NCBI GenBank assembly: GCA_024408335.1
Contig: JAKSVB010000005.1
Coordinates: forward strand, 1 to 64,000
From: Bacilli bacterium
GTDB lineage: Bacteria > Bacillota_I > Bacilli_A > RFN20 > CAG-826
Direction: 5' to 3'
DNA: 64,000 bases
The notes below the pieces were generated by a model. It saw only the letters and a list, made by a program, of their open reading frames with translations, was not told the DNA's origin and did not search any database. Below, piece by piece: positions 33,948 through 42,976 of the stretch (the stretch's first letter is position 1; each line of letters starts with the position of its first letter). The translations under genes and the position numbers were made by a program.

Positions 33948-36068
33948 ATGGGTTATAAATTTGAAAACATTGGCAATGTTGATTTTGCAGAGATAGCCAT
34001 AGAAAAAGGAAAAACGAATATCAAATATGGTTTTAACGGAATTGGTAAGACCACAATTACTAAAGCATTAGAATATGCTCTGGGAGACGATGACCAAAAG
34101 CAGATATTGCAAAAACAACTATTGTCGTTAAGGACCGGAAAAGAGATTGTCGTTGATAAAGGCATCAAAAGCGATTTTAAAGGCATCTTTGTCTATGACA
34201 ACAGATTTTTCAACGGTCTTTTCAGGCAAACCGATCTTCTTAACGACACTTACGAAATGCTTTTTAAAAGTGATGAATATGAGGAATTGATAAAAAACAT
34301 TACCGGCGAGATAAACGAGATAAAGAGTCTCCTTCAAGAAGGAAACTATCATGACTTTTATAATCTTGTTCATGATTTTGAAGGAAGGAGCGTCATAGCT
34401 TACAAGCGAGATGGGACACCAGCGAAAACGACATCGGTATTATATAAATACGCTTCTGAAGGCGTTCAAATAACAGGCGGTTTGCCAAGCGATCTAACTG
34501 ACTATAAGCCCTACATGGATTCAAACATACGTTCAGAATGGAGCAAGTGGTTAGATAAAGGAAAACGTTTTCTCGCAATTTCCCCTTGTAGATGCCCTTT
34601 CTGTGGAAATGAGCACTCTGATATAAAGGCGAAAACAGATTGCCTTTTTGCCTTTAAGAAGACAAGCGATTATTCGTCTTACGACAAGGAACAGCAGCTG
34701 GTCATAAAGGCTTCCGATTATGTTGCTGACGAACTGGTGAATGGTGTTTTAAAAATAAATGACATTAACGGAAAACTAGATTTGGAAAGTGCTCAGCCAT
34801 TGATCGATGTGGTTGAAATGTTTAAGGAGCAATGGACAAATATCGACTATTTACTATCTTTTGATGCAAAAAGTATTTCAAAATATCAGTCCAGCGAAAG
34901 GCTTAATGAGCTCAAAAATGATTTGGGTGCACACAAGTTATCTGATTCGTTCGTCATGAAAGATCAAAGCGGAAACAATGTTGCTAACAAAATTAACAAA
35001 CTTATCGAGAAGGTAATTGAAGAGATTGATAATAAACGTGGCGAAATAGGACGACTAAAAACCAAGATTGTGAATTTGGTCGAAAAAAACGAGAGACTCA
35101 TCAATGAATTTTTAGATATAGCTGGATTGCCATATAAAGTTTCCATCAATCAAGAAAGCGATACGAGTTTTAAAACGCTGTTTAGTCATAAAGACGGGAC
35201 GGTTTGGATTGACAACCAAATTGATTATCTGAGTTACGGAGAAGCAAACGCACTGGCTTTGTTATTGTTTGCAATTGAAGCAAAAAGCAAAGAAGACTAT
35301 TTAATTGTTTTGGATGATCCGGTCTCGTCGTTCGACAGCAACAAAAGATATGCTGTCTATAGCTACTTGTTTAATTCGAAAAAAGATAAACGCTTGTTAT
35401 TTCGAAAAACAGTTTTAGCTTTAACGCACGATTTTGAGTCTGTGGTAATATTTGCCAAATGTCATCCTTTTGCCAGTCAGGAAGAAATATTATTTGCTCA
35501 TTTGGATAATCATGACCATGTAATTACAGAAAAAATCTTCGGAAGAGGTGACATAGTTAGTACTGTGAATTTATACAAAGACTTTGCGCAAGATCTAAGC
35601 AATTCAAAAATAGCAAGAGTTACTGCGGCCAGAAATTTTTTTGAAATTACAAAAGGAACGGGCTGTCAGGAATACAACCTTTTGTCAAATATACAAAAGG
35701 CTTACAAAGACGGGGGCCGCATCAGCGAGTATTCTCAAGACGATATCTATCGGATGAGTGACGGCATTGCAAAAGTGATTGGGAACGACTTTAATTACCA
35801 GTCCTTCGTCAGCGAAATATCCAACAAAGCAATAATGAAAAACCGTTATTATGATTGCAAATCTAGTAAATACGATAAGTTATGCATAGCAAGGGCTTTG
35901 CTGTTCAAGGATGAAAATAGGAACGTTGAAGAGAATGTCATATGTGATTTTTTGTCGAATATTTATCATGTCGAAACCGACTTCATCCACTCCATAAGCG
36001 GTATAAACATATTTGATGTTCCGGACTATATCATTGCGTTATGCGATGAGCGAATGAGTGTTCTATAA
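33948..36068 (+). CDS. AAA_13-type (PrrC/RloC-like) SMC-style ATPase
   Basis: 706 residues. Walker A is KYGFNGIGKTTITKAL near residue 33, the signature motif is LSYGEANALALLLFA and Walker B/D-loop is LIVLDDPVSSFDSNKR, so the head of an ABC/SMC-type ATPase is split around a helical middle. The middle contains CRCPFCGNEH, a zinc-binding CxxC as in RloC-like proteins. PrrC and RloC combine this head with a C-terminal anticodon nuclease; the last ~170 residues here do not show a motif I can assign with confidence. Defence through tRNA or nucleic-acid cleavage is inferred from the family. The 3' end overlaps the opposite-strand Abi gene by 38 bases. Confidence 0.8.
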   Translation: MGYKFENIGNVDFAEIAIEKGKTNIKYGFNGIGKTTITKALEYALGDDDQKQILQKQLLSLRTGKEIVVDKGIKSDFKGIFVYDNRFFNGLFRQTDLLNDTYEMLFKSDEYEELIKNITGEINEIKSLLQEGNYHDFYNLVHDFEGRSVIAYKRDGTPAKTTSVLYKYASEGVQITGGLPSDLTDYKPYMDSNIRSEWSKWLDKGKRFLAISPCRCPFCGNEHSDIKAKTDCLFAFKKTSDYSSYDKEQQLVIKASDYVADELVNGVLKINDINGKLDLESAQPLIDVVEMFKEQWTNIDYLLSFDAKSISKYQSSERLNELKNDLGAHKLSDSFVMKDQSGNNVANKINKLIEKVIEEIDNKRGEIGRLKTKIVNLVEKNERLINEFLDIAGLPYKVSINQESDTSFKTLFSHKDGTVWIDNQIDYLSYGEANALALLLFAIEAKSKEDYLIVLDDPVSSFDSNKRYAVYSYLFNSKKDKRLLFRKTVLALTHDFESVVIFAKCHPFASQEEILFAHLDNHDHVITEKIFGRGDIVSTVNLYKDFAQDLSNSKIARVTAARNFFEITKGTGCQEYNLLSNIQKAYKDGGRISEYSQDDIYRMSDGIAKVIGNDFNYQSFVSEISNKAIMKNRYYDCKSSKYDKLCIARALLFKDENRNVEENVICDFLSNIYHVETDFIHSISGINIFDVPDYIIALCDERMSVL

Positions 36069-36954
36069 ACTCGAAAAACGAATGATTTTTTTTCATTAAA
36101 TTTTGCCAATCTTCTGGGAACCCCAATAATGTCAAATCTATCGCCGAGGAATGCCTGTTGCAAAGATCGACAATCTTTTTGAGTTTGTTTTTGTTCCAAA
36201 CGGAAGTGTTGTGGTAAAGGGATTTAACCACCATTAACTGTGAAAACAAGGAATTGTCATATGTATATTTTGAAGCTTTAGGAGTGCGAGGAATCGATGT
36301 GAAGATCCAATTATATAATCTTCCATGATGGGCACATCTATTTCTTAATACTGTTAGACATTGGAACCAACTTTCGAGAACCTTTGTTTTTTCTTTGTAT
36401 GATTTTCCGATTATTTGTTTCCTATCACTTGATGTCATTGCTCTAAAAAACTTTGATAAGGTTCCCATGGTGAAAAACTCAATGGCAACCCAAATTGGGA
36501 ATCTATTCCCATATTTCTTTATGTGATGGGCGACAGCGGGCGAGGTTCTGTTTCTTTTGATTTCCTGCCTGATTTTGGCCATAAACTCTTTAGATGCTTT
36601 TTCATTAGGGAAAGTAAGAAATTTTGTGGTTAACTCTTTCTCTTTGTTTAGACCCCAATAGTTTGCAATTTGAGTTCTCAAACGAATTTCAATTTCGCAT
36701 ATGATTGGATAAAGAATGCCTCTTAATTCGGCATCAAACATATAGCATTCTTGGATCTCCTCGAAAGTTGTTCCGTCTCTAAAAACGTTAGGTGAAGAAT
36801 AATAAGATAAACAATAGCCGGAAAACCTGTAGTAGTTTACGCTGCTTAAAAAACGCGCAGCTTTTATAGGATGGTCGATCTTAAGTCCTCTTGCTTTTAA
36901 TATGGAAATTTGTTCTTTAAAGGTCTTAGCATCTTTTAATGGCAATGTAGGCAT
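36031..36954 (-). CDS. AbiD/AbiF-family abortive infection protein (Abi_2, HEPN-like)
   Basis: 307 residues on the minus strand. TFKEQISILKARGLKIDHPI, AARFLSSVNYYRFSGYCLSY and CYMFDAELRGILYPIICEIE are Abi_2 hallmarks; VLRNRCAHHGRLYNW is the RNxxxH-type HEPN motif expected of an RNase. The ATG at 36954 has GGAGG upstream, so a longer frame from 37002 is rejected. The family halts phage growth by cell shutdown. It overlaps tail-to-tail with the ATPase gene, so neither gene can be lost without touching the other. Confidence 0.88.
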   Translation of the reverse strand: MPTLPLKDAKTFKEQISILKARGLKIDHPIKAARFLSSVNYYRFSGYCLSYYSSPNVFRDGTTFEEIQECYMFDAELRGILYPIICEIEIRLRTQIANYWGLNKEKELTTKFLTFPNEKASKEFMAKIRQEIKRNRTSPAVAHHIKKYGNRFPIWVAIEFFTMGTLSKFFRAMTSSDRKQIIGKSYKEKTKVLESWFQCLTVLRNRCAHHGRLYNWIFTSIPRTPKASKYTYDNSLFSQLMVVKSLYHNTSVWNKNKLKKIVDLCNRHSSAIDLTLLGFPEDWQNLMKKNHSFFEFIEHSFAHRITQ

Positions 36955-37031
36955 AGTATCCTCCAATAAATATTTGTAAAAAAAAGTCTCCCCATGGGGC
37001 ACACTGTTAGGAGGTGTCGAGGAGTTCGATT

Positions 37032-37052
37032 GCCTATATTATAGGCGTTTTT
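37032..37052. terminator. Hairpin with T run in the 37003-37372 gap
   Basis: GCCTAT (37032-37037), ATT, ATAGGC (37041-37046), then GTTTTT. No plus-strand gene ends here; it may shield the divergent abi promoter or end antisense transcripts. Nothing else is recognisable in the gap. Confidence 0.45.
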
Positions 37053-37372
37053 CCGAAAAAAATACCTGTTTTGCAGCGACAAACTAATTTTTGGCTATTG
37101 AAGCAGTCGTCTTAGCAGTTTTTATCGTAAAAAATCTTAAGAGAATTTTTTCCTTAAAGCAAAACGATGACTAGTTCCGATTGCATAACTTGCCAAAATG
37201 CATAACGCATCCTAATAAAACGAATTCACCTCGTTGACGAATTTGCATGAATCGCCAGCAAAGAATTAATTTGATGAGTTTAACTAAAAGGATAAATGGC
37301 AATACCAAGTGTTGCATTAGTCATCTAAATTTATATATGACTTAACCTGGAAATAATGGTAGGGGGCGCCAT

Positions 37373-40048
37373 ATGCAATATGAGATAACTAGAGAAAATC
37401 TTCAATTCGCTTATAAAAAATTGAAGAATTACATGTATCACTACTCTTCTTCGAATTATCTAAAGAAGAAAATGCTGAGTTTTGAAAGCAAATGGAAAAA
37501 TGAGAAGGAATATGATGAGTATTTTGATTATATCGCTAGATCTCTTGAAAGGCTTGAGTTAAAACCTTTTGGGCATAGATTGCGACAGAACGACATTAGG
37601 TACTCTGTTTATCCAAAGAAAGATAAGGTTTCGCAAAGTAATCTCGAAGGCATTTCCGTTGATTACTATAACTTATTTTTAGACATGCCAATTGAGTTTT
37701 ATTTAATTGACATATTATTTATATGCAATATTTATGATAGAGTCTCAGAGTGCATAAACCCCGATCTTTCGTTTGGGAATGTTTTTAGCCCTGAGTTGAA
37801 AAAGGCGAGAGATATACTTAAAACTCCAGTTCTCTTCGAGAATCACGTTGTCAATTACAATAAATGGAAAAACAAGCATTCTTTAGCCATAAAAAAACTG
37901 AATGATGATAAAGCTGTGCTTGTGAAATTCGACCTAAAACGATGTTTTTATAATTTTAAGTTTAATATGGAGGAGTTCATCTCGAGATGCTCTGAAAAAA
38001 AGTTCTCCTTTATTAATGAGCTAGAAATAGAAATTCATGAGCGTTATTCCAAAATTGTAAGTTGGACTCTTAAAGAAAAAATAGAAGACAATTATTCGCT
38101 TCTGCCTATTGGCCTTTTGTCATCAAGCGTGATACTGAATTATTATCTTAGCAGTGTTGATGAGTTCCTCAACGGAAAGTGCCTAAGCTATGGAAGATTT
38201 GCCGACGACTTCATGGCTCTCTGTGAGTATAAAGAAGATGACATTGGAGCCAGTAGCAAGTGCGAGTTGTTAAATAAATTATTTGGTTTTCATTTGTTCG
38301 AAGAAGGACAGAAAAACAAAACGGCCCAGCTATTTGTTCAAGGGGTTCCGATTCCGTTGGAATTAAACGAAGATAAAATCACTTTTTCGATCATTAACAA
38401 AAAAGGCGATAAACGATATGACCTTTCATGGAGAGACATGATGGGTTCATCCACATCATTCATTGAAAATGATAGCAATAGAGAGACGCTGCTTGATGGT
38501 AATATGAAGTCATTAGCTGAGGCTCGCAGCGTTATCTATAGCTATGACATAAAAAAGGAGGAGAAGAAAGAGTTCGTTAAAGATTTGTCAAACGCCCAGT
38601 TAATTAATTTTTACCCTCTTTGGAACTCGCTTTTTGGTCTTGAGGACAAGGAAGTTCTTTTTGATAGAATTTGCCAAGCAATAAGCAAGGTCGATATTGC
38701 CGATAAAGAAGGTTATAGAGATCAGGAAACGATACTGAAACGATTGAAACAAACGTTGCTTTCGGAAGCCAAGGTATCGCTCGACATGTCAAAAGAAACT
38801 AACGTTTATAGAAAGCGGTTTATTTCAGACATCAAACAAAAAGACTTGTTTATCTATCTCGAGAATTCTGGCAAAGGCCAAGAGGAAAGACACAAAGTAT
38901 TTCCGCTTTTTGTAACAAAACAAGAAATAGCTTTTTATTTGCAGGTACATGATACGCCAATTTCCGAACTTAAATATGAAGTCAACAAAATGTATTCCTT
39001 GGTAAATTACTTAAAGGATGACGAATCATGTTCTTATGAATACGAGCTTGTTAATGAGAATTTGGCAAAAATCGAACGCAAATGGTTGTGTAAAGAAAGA
39101 CTTCGCGAAAAAGAGAATGTACTTGTTGCCGTTGTTAATATGCGAATTGAGGAAAACAAAGGAAAAACAAATTGCGATCTTTATGACTATGACCTCAAAC
39201 AAAAATTCCCATATTATTTGAGCATTGAAAATATATATTCGCTCATAGATCACGCGAAAAAAGAAAAGGCTGATTACATTGTTTTCCCTGAATTTGCGAT
39301 ACCTTATGATTACGCCATCGACATCATTAATCTTTGTTATAAACTTGACATAAGCCTGATTGGTGGACTAACTCATTATCGGTATTACAAACACGGAAGA
39401 GAATATGCTAAGAATTTTACGCTCGTATATTCGTCTCCTCTTAAAAAACCTTTTATCCATACAAAACGATACATGGCGCCTTCGGAAAGGGTTTTATTAG
39501 AAAAGAATCACATTATAGGGGAAGATAGTTCGTCTCCATATTTCATGATTAATGACGGCAATATTAATTTTGCTTTGATGACATGTTACGAATGCACAAA
39601 TATTAATGATAGAGCTTTGTTTAATCGTCGAAACATCGATGTTGTTTTTGCTCCGGTTTGCAATCCTGATACACAGTATTTTGGAAACATTGTTGAGTCG
39701 TTTTCACGTGACATATCTGCATATGTAATTCAATCAAACATCAACGATTATGGCGATTCTAGAATAACTGGACCATTCAAAACGTACAAAAAAGATATAG
39801 TAAGGGCCAAAGGAGACAGAAACCACTTTTATATCGTAGGAGAGTTATCGTTTAGTGAAAGAGACGAAAGGGAAAGGTTTGAAGAAAAACTTTTGCAGTT
39901 AAGAAAACGTGTTTCGTCGGCGGATTATTTTAGAGCTATCGATAAGCACATAAAGTCAGTCAAGAATGAGATTCAGTGGAAAACGCCTTCCGCTTCTGTT
40001 CCGCTTGAATTCGACGAGGACTATGACGATTTGGATGATATATTTTAA
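37373..40048 (+). CDS. Reverse transcriptase-nitrilase fusion, defence-associated RT type 1 (UG1/DRT1)
   Basis: 891 residues. Residues ~170-420 form an RT domain: D187 in VKFDLKRCFYNF and the catalytic pair D278-D279 in YGRFADDFMAL. Residues ~583-860 form a carbon-nitrogen hydrolase domain with the Glu-Lys-Cys triad E640 (IVFPEFAIPY), K698 (FIHTKRYMAP) and C738 (ALMTCYECTN). RT fused to nitrilase defines UG1/DRT type 1 systems, which act alone against phages by an unresolved mechanism. An acidic tail (EFDEDYDDLDDIF) closes the protein. GGGGG precedes the ATG by about six bases. No msr-msd-like RNA is obvious in the 370 bases upstream. Confidence 0.93.
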   Translation: MQYEITRENLQFAYKKLKNYMYHYSSSNYLKKKMLSFESKWKNEKEYDEYFDYIARSLERLELKPFGHRLRQNDIRYSVYPKKDKVSQSNLEGISVDYYNLFLDMPIEFYLIDILFICNIYDRVSECINPDLSFGNVFSPELKKARDILKTPVLFENHVVNYNKWKNKHSLAIKKLNDDKAVLVKFDLKRCFYNFKFNMEEFISRCSEKKFSFINELEIEIHERYSKIVSWTLKEKIEDNYSLLPIGLLSSSVILNYYLSSVDEFLNGKCLSYGRFADDFMALCEYKEDDIGASSKCELLNKLFGFHLFEEGQKNKTAQLFVQGVPIPLELNEDKITFSIINKKGDKRYDLSWRDMMGSSTSFIENDSNRETLLDGNMKSLAEARSVIYSYDIKKEEKKEFVKDLSNAQLINFYPLWNSLFGLEDKEVLFDRICQAISKVDIADKEGYRDQETILKRLKQTLLSEAKVSLDMSKETNVYRKRFISDIKQKDLFIYLENSGKGQEERHKVFPLFVTKQEIAFYLQVHDTPISELKYEVNKMYSLVNYLKDDESCSYEYELVNENLAKIERKWLCKERLREKENVLVAVVNMRIEENKGKTNCDLYDYDLKQKFPYYLSIENIYSLIDHAKKEKADYIVFPEFAIPYDYAIDIINLCYKLDISLIGGLTHYRYYKHGREYAKNFTLVYSSPLKKPFIHTKRYMAPSERVLLEKNHIIGEDSSSPYFMINDGNINFALMTCYECTNINDRALFNRRNIDVVFAPVCNPDTQYFGNIVESFSRDISAYVIQSNINDYGDSRITGPFKTYKKDIVRAKGDRNHFYIVGELSFSERDERERFEEKLLQLRKRVSSADYFRAIDKHIKSVKNEIQWKTPSASVPLEFDEDYDDLDDIF

Positions 40049-40313
40049 ACTGATTGGTTGATGGCAAGGGCGAAGAATCATTGAGTTTTCAGCAAGATAC
40101 TATCTTCAAAAAGTTTTGGATAAATAGTGTTTGCCCATAAAAAAACAAGAAAAGCACTAATTAACGAGAAATAAACAATCCCGTTCTTTTCGTGCCGTCT
40201 TCCCTCTGGGTTTCTTATAGAGTGTAAAGGCTCAATAAATAAGTTCGATCGGATTTGACCGAAGATCCTCCAATTAACGCCCACTACACATGAACAAAAA
40301 CAGTACCTTTTTC

Positions 40314-40369
40314 TTGAAATAATATATTATTTCATTACAATATCGGTCTAGTGACTATATAAGTCACTA
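40314..40369 (+). promoter_or_regulatory. Promoter and inverted repeat of the GT2-wecB operon
   Basis: TTGAAA (40314-40319) and TACAAT (40336-40341) are 16 bases apart. Eight bases later a perfect inverted repeat TAGTGACT-ATATA-AGTCACTA (40349-40369) covers the expected transcription start. It could be an operator or a 5' stabilising hairpin. Bases 40049-40313 show nothing else convincing. Confidence 0.6.
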
Positions 40370-40388
40370 TAGAAAAGACAGATAACGC

Positions 40389-41687
40389 ATGAAAGTACTC
40401 GCAATAATCAACTTAGTCATAACCTTAATTCTCGCATATTACTTAATCGTCACTGCGTTCGTAACAATCGCAGGACTTCTTCCTCATAAACAAAAGTATT
40501 CAATCAAAGAAGACAAACAAAGATTTGCCATCTTCGTTCCATGTCACAACGAAGGCGAAGTCGTTGAATCAACAGTTAAGAACCACGCTCAAATAAAATA
40601 TAATCCTGCTCTTTTTGATGTGTATTACATCGCCGATAACTGCACTGATAACACTGCAGAACATCTTAGAAACGCCATCAAAGAAGTAGGGCTTACAAAC
40701 TTCCAAGTTCTCGAAAGAAATGTGGATGATCCAATGAAAAAAGGAAAGCCACACGCTTTAAGATGGGCAATGGAACAAGTCGAAGGCTTCTATGAGAAGT
40801 ACGATATGTTCATGATTCTTGATGCAGATAACTTCTGTGACGATGTCATACTTCAACATATCAATTCGCAGTACCTTGAATACAAGCCAGAAAAAGCTCC
40901 TGCCCTCATTCAAGCGTACCTTGACTCAAAGAATAAGAACAGTATCGTCGCTAACAGTTACTACGTTGGATACCGCATCTCCAATAGATGCGCTCAATCA
41001 AGCCGTGATATGTTAGGCCTTGTTCCTTCAATCGGTGGAACTGGTTTTGCCATGACAACAGCGTTCTTAAAAGAGATCGGTGGATATAACTGTCATTCCC
41101 TTACCGAAGACTTAGAGATCCAAACAATCGCAACTCTTCACAATAAGAAAGTCGTATATAACGGAAATGTCCGTGTATATGACGAAAAGCCAACAAGAGT
41201 CAAACAATCAATCGTTCAAAGAACAAGATGGGCTCAAGGCCACTGGTGGCTCTTCTTCAAATACACTCCTCTTCTTTTCCTTGGACTCTTTGACGTTAGG
41301 CACATTGCCTTCTTCTTCAAGAAGTGTGACATGATGTTCTATCTCTCATACATGTTCTTTGTCTTCCTTTCTGTTGTCGCCTTTGTCTTTAGTACAGTAT
41401 GCGCAATACTTAAGGTTCCTTTCTTATTACCTCTATGGGCCAACTTAACCATTCTTGGACTTGATCTCTTCTATATCCTTGTCCCAATCCCTGTTTCATC
41501 TCTTTACGATGGAACAGAAGAAGAGAAGAAACATGTTGCTAGGGATTTCTTCTATAACCTCATATCAATGCTTCTTCTTTCATTCATTCAAATCGTTGCC
41601 GCTACATTCGGTTTATTTAAGTGTGGGAATCAACACGTTTGGGTTAAGACAACCCATAACGTCACCACAATGGAGAAAAGAGATTAA
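40389..41687 (+). CDS. Membrane processive GT2 glycosyltransferase (HAS/IcaA-like)
   Basis: 432 residues. One N-terminal helix, then a GT2 domain: IFVPCHNEGEVVESTV, VYYIADNCTDNT, FMILDADNFC (DxD), TEDLEIQTIA and the QRTRWAQGHW (QxxRW) motif of processive polymerases, followed by about four C-terminal helices. It belongs with hyaluronan, poly-GlcNAc and related synthases. The next gene makes UDP-ManNAc from UDP-GlcNAc, so the polymer or graft probably contains ManNAc or GlcNAc. Its codon use (many C-ending codons) is closer to the chromosomal genes on the right than to the defence genes on the left. Confidence 0.9.
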   Translation: MKVLAIINLVITLILAYYLIVTAFVTIAGLLPHKQKYSIKEDKQRFAIFVPCHNEGEVVESTVKNHAQIKYNPALFDVYYIADNCTDNTAEHLRNAIKEVGLTNFQVLERNVDDPMKKGKPHALRWAMEQVEGFYEKYDMFMILDADNFCDDVILQHINSQYLEYKPEKAPALIQAYLDSKNKNSIVANSYYVGYRISNRCAQSSRDMLGLVPSIGGTGFAMTTAFLKEIGGYNCHSLTEDLEIQTIATLHNKKVVYNGNVRVYDEKPTRVKQSIVQRTRWAQGHWWLFFKYTPLLFLGLFDVRHIAFFFKKCDMMFYLSYMFFVFLSVVAFVFSTVCAILKVPFLLPLWANLTILGLDLFYILVPIPVSSLYDGTEEEKKHVARDFFYNLISMLLLSFIQIVAATFGLFKCGNQHVWVKTTHNVTTMEKRD

Positions 41688-41692
41688 TCATT

Positions 41693-42808
41693 ATGAAAAA
41701 AGTAATGCTTGTTTTTGGTACGCGTCCTGAAGCAATCAAGATGTGTCCTCTTGTCAATGAACTCAAGAAGCGTCCATCTATTGAGACAATCGTCTGCGTT
41801 ACAGGCCAACATAGACAAATGCTCGATCAGGTCTTAAAGACGTTTGGAGTCACTCCTGATTACGATCTTTCAATCATGAAAGACAAACAAACATTATTTG
41901 ATATCACCACGAACATCCTTCATGGCATCAAAGGCATATTAGAAGAAGCTAAGCCTGATATCGTTCTTGTCCATGGCGACACTTCAACTACATTCGTTAC
42001 CGCTCTTGCTTGCTTTTATCTCCAAATACCTGTTGGTCACGTTGAAGCGGGACTTAGAACATACGAGATATATTCTCCATTCCCAGAGGAATTCAACCGC
42101 GAAGCGGTTGGTATTGTCTCAACCTATAACTTCTCACCAACATCGATGGCGAAGGAAAATCTCCTTAGAGAAGGTAAGAAACCTGAGTCAATCTATGTTA
42201 CTGGTAACACTGTAATCGATGCAATGGCACATACTGTCAAAGAAGATTACACCCATCCAGAGATCGAATGGGCAAAAGGATCAAGGTTGATTTTCATCAC
42301 CGCTCACAGAAGAGAGAACCTTGGTGAGCCAATGCACAATATGTTCAGGGCCATCAGAAGAGTTCTTGATGAGCATCCTGATGTCAAAGCGGTATACCCA
42401 ATCCATATGAATCCACTTGTAAGAAAAGCGGCAGATGAGGAACTTGGGGACTGCAAGCAAATCCATATCGTTGAACCGATCGAAGTCTTCGATTGTCATA
42501 ACTTTGAAGCAAGATCGTATCTTATCCTCACTGACAGCGGCGGTATCCAAGAAGAAGCTCCAGCATATGGAGTTCCAGTCCTTGTCATGAGAGACACAAC
42601 CGAACGTCCAGAAGGCGTTAAAGCGGGAACGCTTAAGCTTGTTGGCACATCAGAAGAAATGATATATGAAGAATTCACCAAACTCCTTGACGATGAAGAC
42701 GAATACAAGAAGATGAGCAAAGCCTGTAACCCTTATGGAGACGGCCACGCCTCAGAAAGAATCGCTGATATCCTTGAAGGCAAAGAATATCAGGAATGGA
42801 AGAACTAA
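41693..42808 (+). CDS. wecB: UDP-N-acetylglucosamine 2-epimerase (non-hydrolysing)
   Basis: 371 residues, complete. VMLVFGTRPEAIKMCPLVNE is the N-terminal UDP-binding motif, with TGQHRQMLDQV, VHGDTSTTF, VGHVEAGLRT, FITAHRRENLGEP and LTDSGGIQEEAPAYG. It makes UDP-ManNAc. It lies five bases after the GT2 gene and is followed by a terminator, closing a two-gene operon. It is the intact counterpart of the damaged copy at 20214. Confidence 0.96.
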   Translation: MKKVMLVFGTRPEAIKMCPLVNELKKRPSIETIVCVTGQHRQMLDQVLKTFGVTPDYDLSIMKDKQTLFDITTNILHGIKGILEEAKPDIVLVHGDTSTTFVTALACFYLQIPVGHVEAGLRTYEIYSPFPEEFNREAVGIVSTYNFSPTSMAKENLLREGKKPESIYVTGNTVIDAMAHTVKEDYTHPEIEWAKGSRLIFITAHRRENLGEPMHNMFRAIRRVLDEHPDVKAVYPIHMNPLVRKAADEELGDCKQIHIVEPIEVFDCHNFEARSYLILTDSGGIQEEAPAYGVPVLVMRDTTERPEGVKAGTLKLVGTSEEMIYEEFTKLLDDEDEYKKMSKACNPYGDGHASERIADILEGKEYQEWKN

Positions 42809-42828
42809 GTATTGAAGCAAGATTTTAA

Positions 42829-42855
42829 GGCAGGAATATCCTGCCTTTTCTTTTG
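42829..42855 (+). terminator. Terminator after wecB
   Basis: GGCAGGA (42829-42835), ATA, TCCTGCC (42839-42845), then TTTTCTTTT. Confidence 0.88.
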
Positions 42856-42890
42856 TCGCTTTGCTTTTCTTATAAAAACACACTTTTAAT

Positions 42891-42940
42891 TTGCTTTACG
42901 CTCTAATTAAGATATAATAGTCATACCCTATCTAGTAGGG
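42891..42940 (+). promoter_or_regulatory. Promoter and operator-like palindrome of the toxin-antitoxin-chaperone operon
   Basis: TTGCTT (42891-42896) and TATAAT (42913-42918) are 16 bases apart. Just downstream CCCTA-TCTAG-TAGGG forms a palindrome before the AGGAGG of the leader ORF. Autoregulation by the antitoxin at this palindrome is expected of such operons. Confidence 0.6.
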
Positions 42941-42955
42941 CAGGAGGTATTGAAG

Positions 42956-42976
42956 ATGGCATTCGTTAAATCATGA
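42956..42976 (+). CDS. Six-codon leader ORF coupled to the toxin start
   Basis: ATG at 42956, eight bases after AGGAGG, reads M-A-F-V-K-S and stops with TGA at 42974-42976. The toxin ATG (42973) overlaps this stop, and no other ribosome site precedes the toxin. Translation of the toxin therefore seems to depend on ribosomes finishing the leader and restarting, a way to keep toxin output low. Confidence 0.55.
   Translation: MAFVKS

Noticed and set aside
40078-40284. 68-codon minus-strand frame upstream of the GT2 promoter
   Set aside because: Only a GTG start, no ribosome site, no family resemblance, and it lies in a promoter-type interval.
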